Below the pieces are notes generated by a model. It did not search any database, was not told the origin of the DNA, and saw only the letters and a list, made by a program, of their open reading frames with translations. 41,355 bases of DNA from Microbacterium oryzae (GTDB taxonomy: Bacteria > Actinomycetota > Actinomycetes > Actinomycetales > Microbacteriaceae): positions 1 through 41,355 of the forward strand of contig NZ_JAUEPM010000014.1 in the NCBI RefSeq assembly GCF_030406385.1, given 5' to 3'. The position numbers and the translations under genes are program-made. Within the stretch, counting starts at the first letter, position 1. Each line of letters starts with the position of its first letter. Of this stretch, positions 22,816-34,507 are shown piece after piece.

Positions 22816-25800
22816 CAGTCACCTCCATGATCCGGTTCCACACGACGTCGCCATCGGGGTCCAGCCCCTCGGCGACCGCCACCTGGCGGGTCTCCAGCAC
22901 CGCCGCGTAATCGCGCGGCAGCACGCGGACGAAGTTCTCCACCTCGTCCTCGAAATCGGCGAGCAGGCGTCGGGCCAGCTCCGATTCGGTCTCCGCGACG
23001 TGCCGTTCCAGCAGGTCGCGGAGGATCTCGACGTCACCGGATCCCAGCGGGCCGAGCGTGAGCTCACCGGAGGCGATCGCCTCGCGGTTGACGAGGTTCT
23101 CGTCGAGCCTGTGGATGTACGCCGTGCCTCCGGACATCCCCGCGCCGAGGTTGCGCCCGGTGCGTCCGAGGATCACGGCGAGGCCGCCGGTCATGTACTC
23201 GAGCGCGTGGTCGCCCACCCCCTCGACGACCGCCGTCGCACCGGAGTTCCTCACGAAGAAGCGCTCGCCCACCATGCCGCGCAGGAACATCGTTCCCTGC
23301 GTGGCGCCGTAGCCGATGACGTTCCCCGCGATGACGTTCTCAGCGGCGTCGAAGGTCGAGCCGGTCGCGGGCCGGACGACGATCTCGCCGCCGGAGAGGC
23401 CCTTGCCGACGTAGTCGTTCGAGTCGCCCTCGAGGCGCAGCTTGATGCCGCTCGGGAGGAACGCGCCGAACGACTGACCGGCGGAGCCGCGCAGGTTCAC
23501 CGTGATCGAGCCGGAGGGCAGGCCGTGCTCCCCGTGGGCGCGCGTGACGTGATGACCGAGCATCGTGCCGACCGCGCGCGCGGTGTTCTTCACCGGCAGG
23601 TCGATGACGACCCGACCGCCGTCGGCGATCACGTCGCGGGCGCGCTCGATGAGCTGCACGTCGAAGTGCTCGTCCAGCTCGTGATCCTGGGTGCTCACGT
23701 TGCGGCGCGGCTCGTCCTCGCCGAAGGGCGGGCCCTCGAGGATCGGCGTCAGGTTCAGGCCCTCGGCCTTCCAGTGCGCGATCGCGCGGTTCGCGTCGAG
23801 CAGCTCGGCGTGGCCGACCGCCTCCTCGATGGAGCGGAAGCCGAGCGCGGCGAGGTACTCGCGCACCTCCTGCGCGACGAACTCCATGAAGTTGACGACG
23901 TGGTCGGCCTGACCGGTGAAACGGCTGCGCAGCACCGGGTTCTGCGTCGCGACGCCCACGGGGCAGGTGTCGAGGTGGCAGACGCGCATCATGATGCAGC
24001 CGGTGACGACCAGCGGCGCGGTCGCGAAGCCGAACTCCTCGGCACCGAGCAGCGCGCCGATGACGACGTCGCGCCCGGTCTTCATCTGCCCGTCGACCTG
24101 CACCACCACGCGGCCGCGCATGCCGTTGAGCATGAGCGTCTGCTGCGCCTCCGCGAGACCCAGCTCCCACGGGGTGCCGGCGTGCTTGAGCGAGTTCAAC
24201 GGGCTCGCCCCCGTTCCGCCATCGTGGCCGGAGATGAGGATCACGTCGCTCAGCGCCTTCGCGACGCCGGCGGCGACCGCGCCGATGCCCGACTGGCTGA
24301 CGAGCTTCGTGTGGATGCGCGCGGACGGGTTCGCGCGCTTCACATCGAAGATCAGCTGCTTCAGGTCCTCGATCGAGTAGATGTCGTGGTGCGGCGGCGG
24401 CGAGATGAGGCCGACCCCCGCCGTCGCGTGCCGTGTGCGCGCGACCCACGGGTACACCTTGCCCGGCGGCAGCTGACCGCCCTCGCCGGGCTTCGCGCCC
24501 TGGGCGAGCTTGATCTGAATGTCGTCGGCGTGCGTGAGGTATATGCTCGTCACGCCGAACCGGCCGGACGCCACCTGCTTGATCGCGCTGCGGCGCTCCG
24601 GGTCGAGGAGACGATCGACATCCTCGCCGCCCTCGCCGGTGTTCGACTTCGCGCCCAGCCGGTTCATGGCGATCGCGAGCGTCTCGTGCGCTTCGCGGGA
24701 GATCGAGCCGTAGCTCATCGCCCCGGTCGAGAACCGCTTGACGATCGCGGAGACCGGCTCGACCTCGTCGATCGGGACCGGCTGGCGCACGCCCTCCTTG
24801 AACGAGAAGAGCCCGCGCAGCGTCTTCAGCTCCGCCGCCTGCTCGTCGACGAGGCGCGTGTACTGGCGGAAGACCTCGTAGCTGCCGGTGCGCGTGGAGT
24901 GCTGCAGCTTGAAGATCGTCTCCGGGGTGAACAGGTGCGGTGAGTCGCCTCGGCGCCACTGGTACTCGCCGCCGGTCCACAGCCGCTCGTGCGCGTGCAC
25001 GGCCTCGTCCTCCGGGTAGGCGAAGTCGTGCCGCACCTGGTTCTCGGCCTGGATGGCCTCGGTGTCGATGCCGCCGAGCTTGGTCTCCGTGCCGGTGAAG
25101 TACGCGTCGACGGTCTCCTGACTGAGGCCGACGGCCTCGAAGACCTGGGCGCCCGTGTACGACGACACGGTCGAGATGCCCATCTTCGACATGATCTTCA
25201 GCACGCCCTTGCCGAGCGCGTAGATGAGGTTCTTCACGGCCTTCTGCGGGGTGACGCCCGTGATCGCGCCGGAGCGGACGAGGTACTCGACCGTCTCCAT
25301 CGCGAGGTACGGGTTGACCGCGCTCGCGCCGTAGCCGAGGAGCGTCGCGACGTGGTGCACCTCGCGCACGTCACCCGCCTCCACGACGAGCCCGACCTTC
25401 ATGCGGGTCTCGTTGCGGATGAGGTGGTGGTGCACGGCCCCGACCGTCAGGAGCGACGGGATGGGCGCGAGGTCCTTGTTCGAGTCCCGGTCGGACAGCA
25501 CGATGAACTCCACGCCGTCGGCGATCGCCGCGTCCACCTCCGCGCAGATCTCCTCGAGGCGGCGCCGCATCGTGCCGGGGCCGGCGTCGAAGTGGTACAG
25601 CGCACGGATGGTCCGCGAGCTGCGCCCGGGAAGCGAGCTGTCGATGTGCTGGATCTTCGCGAGCTCGTCGTTGTCGATGACGGGGAAGTCGAGCGTCACG
25701 CTGTGGGCGTGCTCCGGCCCCCAGTCCAGGAGGTTCCGCTCCGGCCCGAGCCCCTGCTTGAGGCTGGTGACGACCTCCTCGCGGATGGAGTCGAGCGGCG

Positions 25801-27373
25801 GGTTGGTGACCTGGGCGAACTGCTGCGTGAAGTAGTCGAACAGCAGTCGAGGGCGCTTGCTGAGGACGGCGATGGGCGTGTCGGAGCCCATGGCGCCGAG
25901 GGGCTCGACGCCGGTCTGGCCCATCGGGCGCAGAAGGATCCGCACCTCCTCCTCGGTGTAGCCGAAAGTGCGCTGACGGCGCGTGATGGACGCGATCGGG
26001 TGCACGAGGTGCTCGCGCTCGGGCAGGTCGGCCAGGCGCACGGCGCCCTGATCGAGCCACTCGCGCCACGGGTGCAGCCGGGCGAGGTCGCCCTTCACCT
26101 CGTCGTCGGAGATGATGCGGCCCTGCTCGGTGTCCACCACGAACATCGTGCCGGGCCGAAGACGCCCGCGACGCTCGATGCGCTCGGGGGCGAAGTCGAG
26201 GACGCCGGTCTCCGAGCCGATGACGACGAGGCCGTCCTTCGTGACGGTCCAGCGTCCGGGGCGCAGCCCGTTGCGGTCGAGGGTCGCGCAGACGAGCGTG
26301 CCGTCGGTGGCGATGAGGGCGGCCGGGCCGTCCCACGGCTCCATTTGCCCGGCGTGGAACTCGTAGAACGCGCGCAGATCGGGGTCGACGTACGCCTTCT
26401 TCTCGTACGCCTCCGGCACCATCATCAGCATCGCGTGCGGGAGCGTGCGCCCGGTCAGCGTCAGCAGCTCGAGCACCTCGTCGAATGAGGCGGAGTCGCT
26501 CTCGGTGTCGCTGCAGATCGGCAGGAGCGGACGGATGTCGCCCAGCAGCTCGCTCTCGAGCTGCGACTGGCGCGCGCGCATCCAGTTTCGGTTGCCGCCG
26601 ACGGTGTTGATCTCGCCGTTGTGCGCCATCATGCGCAGCGGCTGCGCGAGGGGCCATGACGGGAAGGTGTTCGTGGAGTAGCGCGAGTGCACGACGGCGA
26701 GCTCGGTCGTGAAGCGCTCGTCCTGCAGGTCGAGGTAGAACGGCTCGAGCTGCAGGGTCGTGACCATGCCCTTGTAGCCGAGCGTGCGACTGGACAGGGA
26801 GACGAAGTACGCGCCGAGCTCGTGCTGCGCGCGCTTGCGCAGGCGGTAGCCGAGGCGGTCGAGCGCGACGCCCGCGAGGGGGGCGTCGGAGGCGCTGGAG
26901 AGGAAGACCTGCTCGATGGCCGGGCGGGCCTCGCCCGCAAGGCGGCCGAGATGCTCCGGGTCGACCGGCACCTCGCGCCATCCGAGGACGGCGAGGCCCT
27001 CCTCCGCGGCGATGGCGGCGATGCCGTCCTTCTGAGCTGCGCGGGCGTCGTCGTCCGTGGGGAGGAACGAGAGGCCGGCGAGGTACTCGCCCCGCTTCGG
27101 AAGGGGGAAGTCGACCACCGCGCGCAGGAAGTCATCCGGCATCTGCGTGAGAATGCCCGCACCGTCGCCGGTGCCCGCGTCCGAGCCGATCGCACCGCGG
27201 TGCTCGAGGTTGCGCAGGGCCTCGAGGGCGAGGTCGACGATGTCGTGCCCTGCCTCTCCTCGCAGGGTCGCGACCATGGCCAGTCCGCAGGCGTCCTTCT
27301 CGAACGCCGGGTTGTACATGCCCTGTCGCGGGGGGTACGCGCCGGATGCGCCGTAAGGGGGCTGGAAGTACAT
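22808..27373 (-). CDS. gltB: Glutamate synthase large subunit
   Basis: From the ATG at 27373 the protein has 1521 residues, the usual length. Cys29 in EKDACGLAM is the N-terminal nucleophile of the glutaminase domain, so the first 28 residues should be cleaved. The synthase barrel carries the 3Fe-4S motif [12 protein letters not shown] (C-x5-C-x4-C), and the C-terminus forms the GltB beta-helix with repeated Gly-rich turns. It makes two glutamates from glutamine and 2-oxoglutarate. The open frame continues upstream to 28300 across lgt, but that part is antisense-like low-complexity sequence. An internal ATG at 27319 just before [11 protein letters not shown] is a possible alternative start. 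The 122-nt gap to lgt should hold its promoter. Confidence 0.95.
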
Positions 27374-27495
27374 GTGGCTACCGTCCTCGGGATGGATTTC
27401 GTGGCAGGGGACGACTTTGGCCCGGTGGCGCCGTTTCGCGCGGACGATCATCCTCGTGCCCTTTCCGAAAGGACAGCAGAGGCAGGGGATCGTCG

Positions 27496-28470
27496 CTACG
27501 GTGCTTGTGGCGACGGCGTGGACGCGACCGTCGATGCAGGGGGTTCGCTCACATCGACGAAGTCGCCCTGCGATTGTACCGCGTCGGCGCCGTGGCTCTC
27601 GCGCCCCGGCCGGTACGGCGACGGCTCGATCCCCTTGTGGCGCGACTGCACCACGAGGATGGCCAGGCCGATGACGATCGCGGCGATCGCGCCCCACACG
27701 TTGGTGCGCAGGCCCAGGATGACCTCGCTCGGGTCGATGCGGATGGACTCCCACACCACGCGCCCCGCGCCGTACCAGACGAGGTAGATCGCGAAGAGGC
27801 GGCCCCAGCGGAAGAAGAGCTTCCGCCCGAGGACGAAGAGCACGATCACGCCGAGGACGTTCCAGATCACCTCGTAGAGGAAGGTGGGGTGGAACAGGGT
27901 GTCGTCGGGCAGCCCCGCGGGGAACGCCGCGTTGTCGGGATCGATCTCGAGCCCCCACGGGACGTCGGTCGGCCATCCGAACAGCTCCTGGTTGAACCAG
28001 TTGCCGAAGCGGCCGAGTGCCTGGGCGAGCAGGATGGCCGGGGCCAGCGCGTCCGCGAAGGTCCAGAACCGGATGCCGGTCCACTTGCAGCCGAGCCAGG
28101 CGCCCACGGCGCCGCCGATGAGGGCGCCGAAGATGGCGATGCCGCCCTCCCAGATCGCCCACACGGATCCGGGCTGCGTGGGGTTCCAGGGGTTCGCGCC
28201 TGCGCCGAAGTAGAAGCCCCAGTGCGTCAGCACGTGGTAGATCCGCGCCCCGATGATGGCCAGCGGCACGGCGAGGAGCGCGATGTCGATGACGACCCAC
28301 GGCTCCGCGCCGCGGCGGGTGAGGCGGTGGTTCGTGATGAGCGTGGCCACGACGATGCCCAGGATGATGCAGAGGGCGTAGAAGTGGATGCGCAGCGGAC
28401 CGAGGTCGATGTACGACACCGCGGGGCTGGGGATGCTCGCGACGACGCTCGTCAGGGCGGAGGACAGCAT
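27496..28470 (-). CDS. lgt: Prolipoprotein diacylglyceryl transferase
   Basis: The 324-residue integral membrane protein has about seven hydrophobic segments, [16 protein letters not shown], the Lgt signature [13 protein letters not shown], and [11 protein letters not shown]. It moves diacylglyceryl from phosphatidylglycerol to the lipobox Cys of prolipoproteins. The C-terminal 40 residues are a polar tail common in actinobacterial Lgt. The ATG at 28470 lies 10 nt after trpA, so it is the tail gene of the trp operon. Confidence 0.95.
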   Translation of the reverse strand: MLSSALTSVVASIPSPAVSYIDLGPLRIHFYALCIILGIVVATLITNHRLTRRGAEPWVVIDIALLAVPLAIIGARIYHVLTHWGFYFGAGANPWNPTQPGSVWAIWEGGIAIFGALIGGAVGAWLGCKWTGIRFWTFADALAPAILLAQALGRFGNWFNQELFGWPTDVPWGLEIDPDNAAFPAGLPDDTLFHPTFLYEVIWNVLGVIVLFVLGRKLFFRWGRLFAIYLVWYGAGRVVWESIRIDPSEVILGLRTNVWGAIAAIVIGLAILVVQSRHKGIEPSPYRPGRESHGADAVQSQGDFVDVSEPPASTVASTPSPQAP

Positions 28471-28480
28471 GATCGAGAGT

Positions 28481-29287
28481 CTAATTCCTCTGCAGGGTCG
28501 CACCGTGACGCACGGTGCCGGCGGCGAGCTCGCGCGCTTTCGCAGCGAGCCCCTCGACCCCGCCGTCTCGGAGCGCGCGGACGAGCGCGGTGCCGACGAT
28601 CGCGCCATCCGCGTACTCGACGATGCTGGCGACGTGCTCGGCGGAGGAGACGCCGATCCCCACGCAGGCGCGCTGAGCTCCCTGCGCGCGGAGGCGGCCG
28701 ACGAGCGACCGCGCCGCGGCGTCGAGCTCGGCCCGTTCGCCCGTGATCCCCATCGTGGAGACCGTGTAGACGAAGCCGGTGGTCTTCTCGACGATGAGGC
28801 CCAGCCGCGCGTCGACCGACGTCGGGGCGGCGAGGAACACGCGGTCGAGGCCGGTGCGCTCGGAGGCGGCGATCCAGTCCTCGGCCGCGTCGGGGGTGAT
28901 GTCGGGCGTGATGAGTCCCGCTCCCCCGGCCTCGCGCACCTCGTCGGCGTAGCGGCCGACGCCGCGCTGCACGACGAGGTTCCAGTACGTCATGACGAGC
29001 ACGGGCGCGTCGGTGCGTCGGGTGATCTCCCGCAGCGCCGTGAAGAGGTGCTCGGTGCGGAAGCCGGCCTCGAGCGCGGCGTTGGTGGCCTCCTGGATGA
29101 CGGGCCCGTCCATGACCGGGTCGCTGTAGGGCGGACCGAGCTCGATGATGTCGACGCCGTTCTCGGCGAGGGTCACGGCCGCGTCGATGCTCGTCTGCAG
29201 GTCGGGGTACCCCACGGGGAGGTACCCGATGAGCACGCCGCGGCCCTCGGCTGCGGCGTTCGCGATGACGTCCTCGACCCGGCTCAC
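28481..29287 (-). CDS. trpA: Tryptophan synthase alpha subunit
   Basis: The 268-residue barrel has [13 protein letters not shown], the catalytic Glu in [20 protein letters not shown] with Asp shortly after, [11 protein letters not shown], and [10 protein letters not shown] before the phosphate-binding [10 protein letters not shown]. It releases indole from indole-3-glycerol phosphate. The GTG start overlaps the trpB stop by 4 nt. Confidence 0.96.
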   Translation of the reverse strand: MSRVEDVIANAAAEGRGVLIGYLPVGYPDLQTSIDAAVTLAENGVDIIELGPPYSDPVMDGPVIQEATNAALEAGFRTEHLFTALREITRRTDAPVLVMTYWNLVVQRGVGRYADEVREAGGAGLITPDITPDAAEDWIAASERTGLDRVFLAAPTSVDARLGLIVEKTTGFVYTVSTMGITGERAELDAAARSLVGRLRAQGAQRACVGIGVSSAEHVASIVEYADGAIVGTALVRALRDGGVEGLAAKARELAAGTVRHGATLQRN

Positions 29288-30492
29288 GCGTCCGCTCCCT
29301 CGTCGTAGAGCCCGAACCAGCGGGCGGCGGTGTCCATGTCCTTGTCGCCGCGGCCCGAGAGACAGACGGCGAGGATGGCGTCGGGGCCCATCTCGCGCCC
29401 GATGCGGAGGGCGCCGGCGAGGGCGTGCGCGGACTCGATCGCGGGGATGATGCCCTCGGTGCGACTCAGCAGGCGCAGCGCCTCCATCGCCTCGCCGTCG
29501 GTCGCGGGGATGTACTCCGCGCGCCCGATCGACGCAAGCCACGAGTGCTCGGGGCCGACGCCGGGGTAGTCGAGGCCGGCGGAGATGGAGTGCGACTCCA
29601 CGGTCTGCCCGTCCTCGTCCTGCAGCACGTACGTGCGCGCGCCGTGGAGCACGCCCGGGCGGCCGCGCTCGATCGACGCGGCGTGGCGCAGCGTGTCGAC
29701 GCCGTCGCCCGCGGCCTCCACGCCGAACAGGCGCACCTCGGGGTCGTCGATGAACGCGTCGAACATGCCGATGGCGTTCGAGCCGCCGCCGACGCACGCG
29801 AGCACGGCGTCGGGAAGGCGCCCCGCGCGCTCGAGGAGCTGCGCGCGCGCCTCCTCGGAGATGACCTTCTGGAAGTCGCGCACCATGGCCGGGAACGGGT
29901 GGGGCCCGGCGGCGGTGCCGAAGATGTAATTGGTCGTCTCGACGCTCGCGACCCACTCACGGTACGCCTCGTTGATGGCGTCCTTGAGCGTGCGCGAGCC
30001 GGTGGTGACCGGCACGACCTCGGCGCCCAGCAGCCGCATGCGCGCGACGTTGAGCGCCTGGCGCTCGGTGTCGACCTCGCCCATGTAGATGCGGCACTCG
30101 AGGCCGAACAGCGCGGCGGCGGTGGCGGTGGCCACGCCGTGCTGGCCGGCGCCGGTCTCGGCGATCACGCGCGTCTTGCCCAGCCGCTTGGTCAGCAGCG
30201 CCTGTCCGAGCACGTTGTTGATCTTGTGGCTGCCGGTGTGGTTGAGGTCCTCGCGCTTGAGGAAGATCCGCGCCCCGCCGGCGTGCTCGGCGAACCGGGG
30301 CACCTCGGTGAGCGACGAGGGACGGCCCGCGTAGTCGACGAGCAGCGCGTTCAGCTCGGCGTGGAATGCCGGGTCGGCCATCGCCTGCTCGTGCGCGACG
30401 GCGAGCTCGTCGATCGCCGCGATCAGCGACTCGGGCATGTAGCGACCGCCGAACTCTCCGAAGAACGGTCCGGGCTGAGTGCGCAGGCTCAT
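29284..30492 (-). CDS. trpB: Tryptophan synthase beta subunit
   Basis: The 402-residue PLP enzyme begins with [14 protein letters not shown], has the PLP Lys in [28 protein letters not shown], and the phosphate loop GGGSNA. It condenses indole with serine. Its ATG overlaps the trpC stop by 4 nt and its stop overlaps trpA by 4 nt, keeping alpha and beta subunits stoichiometric. Confidence 0.97.
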   Translation of the reverse strand: MSLRTQPGPFFGEFGGRYMPESLIAAIDELAVAHEQAMADPAFHAELNALLVDYAGRPSSLTEVPRFAEHAGGARIFLKREDLNHTGSHKINNVLGQALLTKRLGKTRVIAETGAGQHGVATATAAALFGLECRIYMGEVDTERQALNVARMRLLGAEVVPVTTGSRTLKDAINEAYREWVASVETTNYIFGTAAGPHPFPAMVRDFQKVISEEARAQLLERAGRLPDAVLACVGGGSNAIGMFDAFIDDPEVRLFGVEAAGDGVDTLRHAASIERGRPGVLHGARTYVLQDEDGQTVESHSISAGLDYPGVGPEHSWLASIGRAEYIPATDGEAMEALRLLSRTEGIIPAIESAHALAGALRIGREMGPDAILAVCLSGRGDKDMDTAARWFGLYDEGADA

Positions 30493-31295
30493 GAGGTCTC
30501 CTCCCCCGCGGGGAAATCGCCGGCCGCGAGGAACGCGCCGAGCGTGGCGACGGGGTCGCCCGTGACGAGCGCCTCCCCGATGAGAACGGCGTCGGCCCCG
30601 GCGCGCCGGTAGTGCGCGACGTCTGCGGGCTGAAGCACGGCCGACTCCGCGATGCGCACGGCGCCGGCGGGGATGGCCTCGGCCAGTCGGCCGAAGAGGT
30701 CGCGATCCAACTCGAAGGTCGACAGATCGCGGGCGTTCACGCCGATGAGGTGCGCGCCGACGTCCGCCGCGCGGGCGACCTCCTCGGCGGAGTGCGCCTC
30801 CACGAGCGGGGTCATCCCGAGCTGGACGGTGAGGGCGAAGAGCTCCTCGAGCACGGGCTGCTCGAGTGCCGCGACGATGAGGAGCACGATGTCCGCTCCC
30901 GCCGCACGCGCCTCCAGCACCTGGTACGGCGTGGCGATGAAGTCCTTGCGGAGGACGGGCACCGACACCCGCGCGCGCACGGCGGCGAGGTCGTCGAGGC
31001 TGCCCTTGAAGCGGCGCTGCTCGGTCAGCACGGAGATCGCCGACGCCCCGCCCTCCTGGTAGCGGCCCGCCTGCAGCGCGGGGTCGGGGATGGTCGCGAG
31101 GTCGCCGCGCGAGGGGCTCGCCCGTTTCACCTCGGCGATGATCCGCACGCGGGCGTCGGGGCGCAGGGCCGCAGACACGTCGAGCGCAGGCGCCTGGTCG
31201 GCGGCTGCGCTCTCGACGTCGGCGTACGGGCGGATGGCCCGCCTCGCTTCGGCATCCTCGACGGCCCCGGCCGTGAGATCGGCCAGGAGCGACAT
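30489..31295 (-). CDS. trpC: Indole-3-glycerol phosphate synthase
   Basis: The 268-residue barrel has the catalytic [59 protein letters not shown] and [11 protein letters not shown]. It closes the indole ring from CdRP. It is monofunctional, without a TrpF domain. The ATG shares one base with the stop of the small membrane protein before it. Confidence 0.96.
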   Translation of the reverse strand: MSLLADLTAGAVEDAEARRAIRPYADVESAAADQAPALDVSAALRPDARVRIIAEVKRASPSRGDLATIPDPALQAGRYQEGGASAISVLTEQRRFKGSLDDLAAVRARVSVPVLRKDFIATPYQVLEARAAGADIVLLIVAALEQPVLEELFALTVQLGMTPLVEAHSAEEVARAADVGAHLIGVNARDLSTFELDRDLFGRLAEAIPAGAVRIAESAVLQPADVAHYRRAGADAVLIGEALVTGDPVATLGAFLAAGDFPAGEETS

Positions 31296-31525
31296 CAGTG
31301 GGCCTTGGGCCGCGACTTGTCCCCGTGGGAGCCGTAGCCGGCCTTGGAGAGGATGAAGCCGGCGATCGGGCCGATCACGAAGAGCACGGTGCACGCGATG
31401 AGCAGCCACGGCACCCAGAGGAACAGCGCGACCGCGGCGATCGCGAGCGCGACCAGCATGATGAGGACCGTGGTCCAGGCGGCGGGCGAGTGTCCGTGAC
31501 CGGGGTCGTCGATCGAGTGGCTCAT
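31295..31525 (-). CDS. Small two-helix membrane protein of the trp operon (HGxxPAAW/DUF6704 type)
   Basis: The 76-residue protein starts [20 protein letters not shown], the HGxxPAAW motif of a small actinobacterial family found next to trp genes, followed by two hydrophobic helices (about residues 19-55) and a basic tail. GGAGGA lies 9 nt before the ATG. It ends with a 1-nt overlap into trpC. Function is unknown; a role tied to tryptophan synthesis or to the neighbouring membrane protein is inferred from conserved position only. Confidence 0.88.
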   Translation of the reverse strand: MSHSIDDPGHGHSPAAWTTVLIMLVALAIAAVALFLWVPWLLIACTVLFVIGPIAGFILSKAGYGSHGDKSRPKAH

Positions 31526-31610
31526 GTCGTGTCATCCTCCGTGCTGCTGGGAACGTCGTTCAGTCTATCGGGGCCGCGCGCCGCGCTCGGTCGCGGGCGG
31601 TCCGCCGCGG

Positions 31611-32219
31611 TCAGCGCGTCGGGTCGTCGCCGCGGGACAGGTCATCCCACGAGTCGATGGCGTCGAGGGGCGCCGCCTCGTCGCGGCCCGCGCGCGAGCC
31701 GCCCTTCTCGTACTTGCGCCCCGACCGCTTCCACCGGTGGGCGGTCGCGAGCGTCCAGATGCCCGCCGCGACCACGACCATGCCGGCAGCGGCCGTCGTC
31801 GCGGGCCACGGGGTGAGCGCGATGCCCTGCACGAGGTCGGCGATCGCCGCGTCTCCCGCGATGCCGGTGTGCTCGGTCACGACCGACGAGGCGGCGGAGG
31901 CCGAGGGCGCGAGGGCGACGTCCAGCGACAGCCAGGAGATCGAGCCCCCGACGGCGATCGCGACGGCCGCGAGCACGTAGCGCAGGGCGAGCCCGACGAT
32001 CGCGAGGACGAGCGACAGCGCGAGCGCCGCGAGGGCGAGCGGGCGCAGCACCGACACGGCCTCCGCGCCCGAGACCGGAAGCGTGGCCTCCGCGACGGAC
32101 GCCGTGAGCCACGTCTGCGTGGAGCCGATGAGCGCCAGCGCGCCGCCGACGAGCGCGGCGAGGACGGCGATCGACCGCCCGCGCGCGCTCGTGGCCGTCG
32201 TCCGGCCGACCGCCGTCAT
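31611..32219 (-). CDS. Trp biosynthesis-associated membrane protein (TIGR02234 family)
   Basis: The 202-residue protein has four hydrophobic helices (for example SIAVLAALVGGALALIGSTQ with a following TWLTA, and TTAAAGMVVVAAGIWTLATA) and a charged C-terminal tail rich in Lys/Arg/Asp. The TQTW segment and position match the actinobacterial family named for its link to trpE. The ATG at 32219 overlaps the hisI stop by 4 nt. Biochemical role is unknown. In related genomes trpE usually sits directly before it; here that slot is empty. Confidence 0.85.
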   Translation of the reverse strand: MTAVGRTTATSARGRSIAVLAALVGGALALIGSTQTWLTASVAEATLPVSGAEAVSVLRPLALAALALSLVLAIVGLALRYVLAAVAIAVGGSISWLSLDVALAPSASAASSVVTEHTGIAGDAAIADLVQGIALTPWPATTAAAGMVVVAAGIWTLATAHRWKRSGRKYEKGGSRAGRDEAAPLDAIDSWDDLSRGDDPTR

Positions 32220-32593
32220 CCGATCACCGGGTGCAGGTCGCGGTCGCCGACCTCGTCGCGGGTGAGGTCGCTGTCGAAGCACGTGCGTGTGCTCGTGTGG
32301 CAGGCCGGGCCGATCTGGTCGATCTCGAGCAGCACGGCGTCGCCGTCGCAGTCGAGCCGGGCGCCCTTGACGATCTGGATGTTCCCGGACGTGTCGCCCT
32401 TGCGCCAGTACTCCCCGCGGGAGCGGGACCAGTACGTGACGCGCCCTGAGGTGAGAGTGCGTCGGAGAGCCTCCGCATCCATCCAGGCCAGCATCAGCAC
32501 CTCGCGGGAGTCCCACTGCTGCACGATGGCCGGCACGAGGCCATCCGCGTTGAAGGCGACGCGGGCGATGCGCTGCTCGAGGTCGTCGGTCAT
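32216..32593 (-). CDS. hisI: Phosphoribosyl-AMP cyclohydrolase
   Basis: The 125-residue monofunctional enzyme has [39 protein letters not shown], the metal-binding DCDGD and the zinc Cys in CHTSTRTCF. It opens the adenine ring of PR-AMP, the third step of histidine synthesis. No HisE domain is fused; hisE is separate at 34235. Both ends overlap neighbours by 4 nt. Confidence 0.96.
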   Translation of the reverse strand: MTDDLEQRIARVAFNADGLVPAIVQQWDSREVLMLAWMDAEALRRTLTSGRVTYWSRSRGEYWRKGDTSGNIQIVKGARLDCDGDAVLLEIDQIGPACHTSTRTCFDSDLTRDEVGDRDLHPVIG

Positions 32594-33351
32594 CGCGTCT
32601 CGATGCCGTCCGCGCTCAGCGCCTGCTTGACGTCGCCGATCGTCATCTGACCGGAGTGGAAGACGCTGGCGGCGAGCACGGCGTCGGCGCCCGCGCGGAT
32701 GGCTGGCGCGAAGTGCGCGACGTCGCCCGCTCCACCCGAGGCGATGACGGGAACGGTCGACAGCTCGCGCATGAGGCCGACGAGCTCGAGGTCGAAGCCG
32801 GCCTTCGTGCCGTCGGCGTCGATCGAGTTGACGAGGAGCTCCCCTGCGCCGCGCTCGATCGCCTCGCGTGCCCAGGCCAGCGCGTCGAGGTCGGTCTCCT
32901 TCTTGCCGCCGTGCGTGGTGACGACGAAGCCCGACGGCGTGCGCGGCGACCGCTTCACGTCGAGCGAGAGGACGAGCGCCTGCGCGCCGAAGCGGTCGGC
33001 GATCTCGTTCAGCAGCGCGGGGCGCGCGATGGCGGCGGAGTTCACGCCGACCTTGTCGGCGCCGACGCTCTGCAGCCGCCCGACGTCGTCGACCGAGCGG
33101 ACGCCGCCGCCGACCGTCAGGGGGATGAAGACCTCCTCCGCCGTGCGGCGGACCACGTCGTACGTCGTCGCGCGCTCGTCGACCGTGGCCGTCACGTCGA
33201 GGAAGGTGAGCTCGTCCGCGCCCTGCTCGAAGTACCGGCGCGCGAGCTCGACGGGATCGCCCATCTCGCGGAGGTTCTCGAAGTTGACGCCCTTCACGAC
33301 GCGGCCGGCGGCCACGTCGAGGCATGGGATCACCCGGGTGACGACGCCCAT
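32590..33351 (-). CDS. hisF: Imidazole glycerol phosphate synthase cyclase subunit
   Basis: The 253-residue barrel has the catalytic Asp in [44 protein letters not shown], and the second Asp in [13 protein letters not shown], with phosphate-binding ASGGAGD. It works with HisH, which is not in this window, to form IGP and AICAR. It overlaps hisG by 1 nt and hisI by 4 nt. Confidence 0.97.
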   Translation of the reverse strand: MGVVTRVIPCLDVAAGRVVKGVNFENLREMGDPVELARRYFEQGADELTFLDVTATVDERATTYDVVRRTAEEVFIPLTVGGGVRSVDDVGRLQSVGADKVGVNSAAIARPALLNEIADRFGAQALVLSLDVKRSPRTPSGFVVTTHGGKKETDLDALAWAREAIERGAGELLVNSIDADGTKAGFDLELVGLMRELSTVPVIASGGAGDVAHFAPAIRAGADAVLAASVFHSGQMTIGDVKQALSADGIETR

Positions 33352-34190
33352 CAGAGGCGCGCGTTGTGGATGGCGGTGACGAGGATGGCGCGGGCGCCGA
33401 TCGCGTACAGCTCGTCCATCACGAGGTTGACGCCGCGGCGCGGGACCATGACGCGCACGGCGACCCACTCGGGGTCGCGCAGCGGCGACACGGTGGGCGA
33501 TTCGATGCCGGTGGCGATCTCGACGGCGCGGTCGACGAGCGCCGCAGGCAGGTCGTAGTCGAGCATCACGTACTGGCGCGCGACCATCACGCCGCGGACG
33601 CGGCGCAGCAGGGTCTCGATGCCGGGGTGCTCGTTCGGCCCCTGGATGAGGACCGCCTCCGACTCGAGGATCACCGGGCCGAAGATGTCGAGGCCCGCCT
33701 GGCGGAGGGTCGTGCCCGTCTCCACCACGTCGGCGATGGCGTCCGCGACGCCGAGCTCCACGGCCGACTCCACGGCGCCATCGAGCGGCACGAGGTCGGC
33801 CGCGACGCCGTGGCGGTCGAGGAAGGAGTCCACGAGGCCCGGGTACGAGGTGGCGATGCGCGCGCCTTCGAGGTCCGCGACGCCGGTGAAGCGCCCGGGA
33901 GGGGCGGCGAAGCGGAACGTCGAGGTGGCGAAGCCCAACGTCTCGATCTCACGCGCGGACATCCGCACGTCGAGAAGCAGGTCGCGGCCGGTGATGCCGA
34001 CGTCGAGCGCACCGGCGGAGACGTAGGTCGCGATGTCGCGCGGGCGGAGGTAGAAGAACTCGACGTCGTTGGCGGCGTCGATGAGGTGCAGCGACTTCGT
34101 GTCGCGGCGTCCGGCGTAACCGGCCTCGGCGAGCATCTCGGCGGCGGTCTCGGACAGCGAACCCTTGTTGGGAACGGCGATGCGGAGCAT
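33351..34190 (-). CDS. hisG: ATP phosphoribosyltransferase (long form)
   Basis: The 279-residue protein starts [20 protein letters not shown]. It has [12 protein letters not shown], the PRPP loop [13 protein letters not shown] and a C-terminal ACT-like regulatory domain (about 205-279; [20 protein letters not shown]), so it is the histidine-inhibited long form. A GTG at 34238 overlapping the hisE stop would add 16 residues and is possible by translational coupling. The ATG is preferred because family members begin there. Confidence 0.95.
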   Translation of the reverse strand: MLRIAVPNKGSLSETAAEMLAEAGYAGRRDTKSLHLIDAANDVEFFYLRPRDIATYVSAGALDVGITGRDLLLDVRMSAREIETLGFATSTFRFAAPPGRFTGVADLEGARIATSYPGLVDSFLDRHGVAADLVPLDGAVESAVELGVADAIADVVETGTTLRQAGLDIFGPVILESEAVLIQGPNEHPGIETLLRRVRGVMVARQYVMLDYDLPAALVDRAVEIATGIESPTVSPLRDPEWVAVRVMVPRRGVNLVMDELYAIGARAILVTAIHNARL

Positions 34191-34234
34191 TCCAGGTCTT
34201 TCGATCGAGGGGTCAGACAGTGCGGCGGCGAGGC

Positions 34235-34498
34235 TCACAGATGTCGGTACACGTCCTCGAGGCTGAGCCCCTTCGCCAGCATGAGCACCTGGAGGTGGTA
34301 CAGGAGCTGAGAGATCTCCTCCGCGGCCTCCGCGTCGGACTCGTACTCCGCCGCCATCCAGACCTCGGCCGCCTCCTCGACGATCTTCTTGCCGATGAAG
34401 TGGATGCCGGCATCGAGCTCCGTGACCGTCCCGGAACCCTCCGGACGCGTCTGGGCCTTCTCAGCCAGCTCGGCGAACAGGTCGTCGAAGTTCTTCAC
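34235..34498 (-). CDS. hisE: Phosphoribosyl-ATP pyrophosphatase
   Basis: The 87-residue all-helical MazG-like enzyme has [19 protein letters not shown] with the metal-binding Glu cluster, and [20 protein letters not shown]. It hydrolyses PR-ATP to PR-AMP. It starts with GTG at 34498, 9 nt after rpe, and is followed by hisG. Confidence 0.95.
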   Translation of the reverse strand: MKNFDDLFAELAEKAQTRPEGSGTVTELDAGIHFIGKKIVEEAAEVWMAAEYESDAEAAEEISQLLYHLQVLMLAKGLSLEDVYRHL

Positions 34499-34507
34499 CC
34501 GTCAAGG

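Noticed and set aside
27374..28300. N-terminal extension of gltB to an 1830-residue protein
   Set aside because: The extra 309 residues are Arg/Pro/Gly-rich antisense-style sequence covering lgt; the Ntn Cys position fixes a start near 27373.
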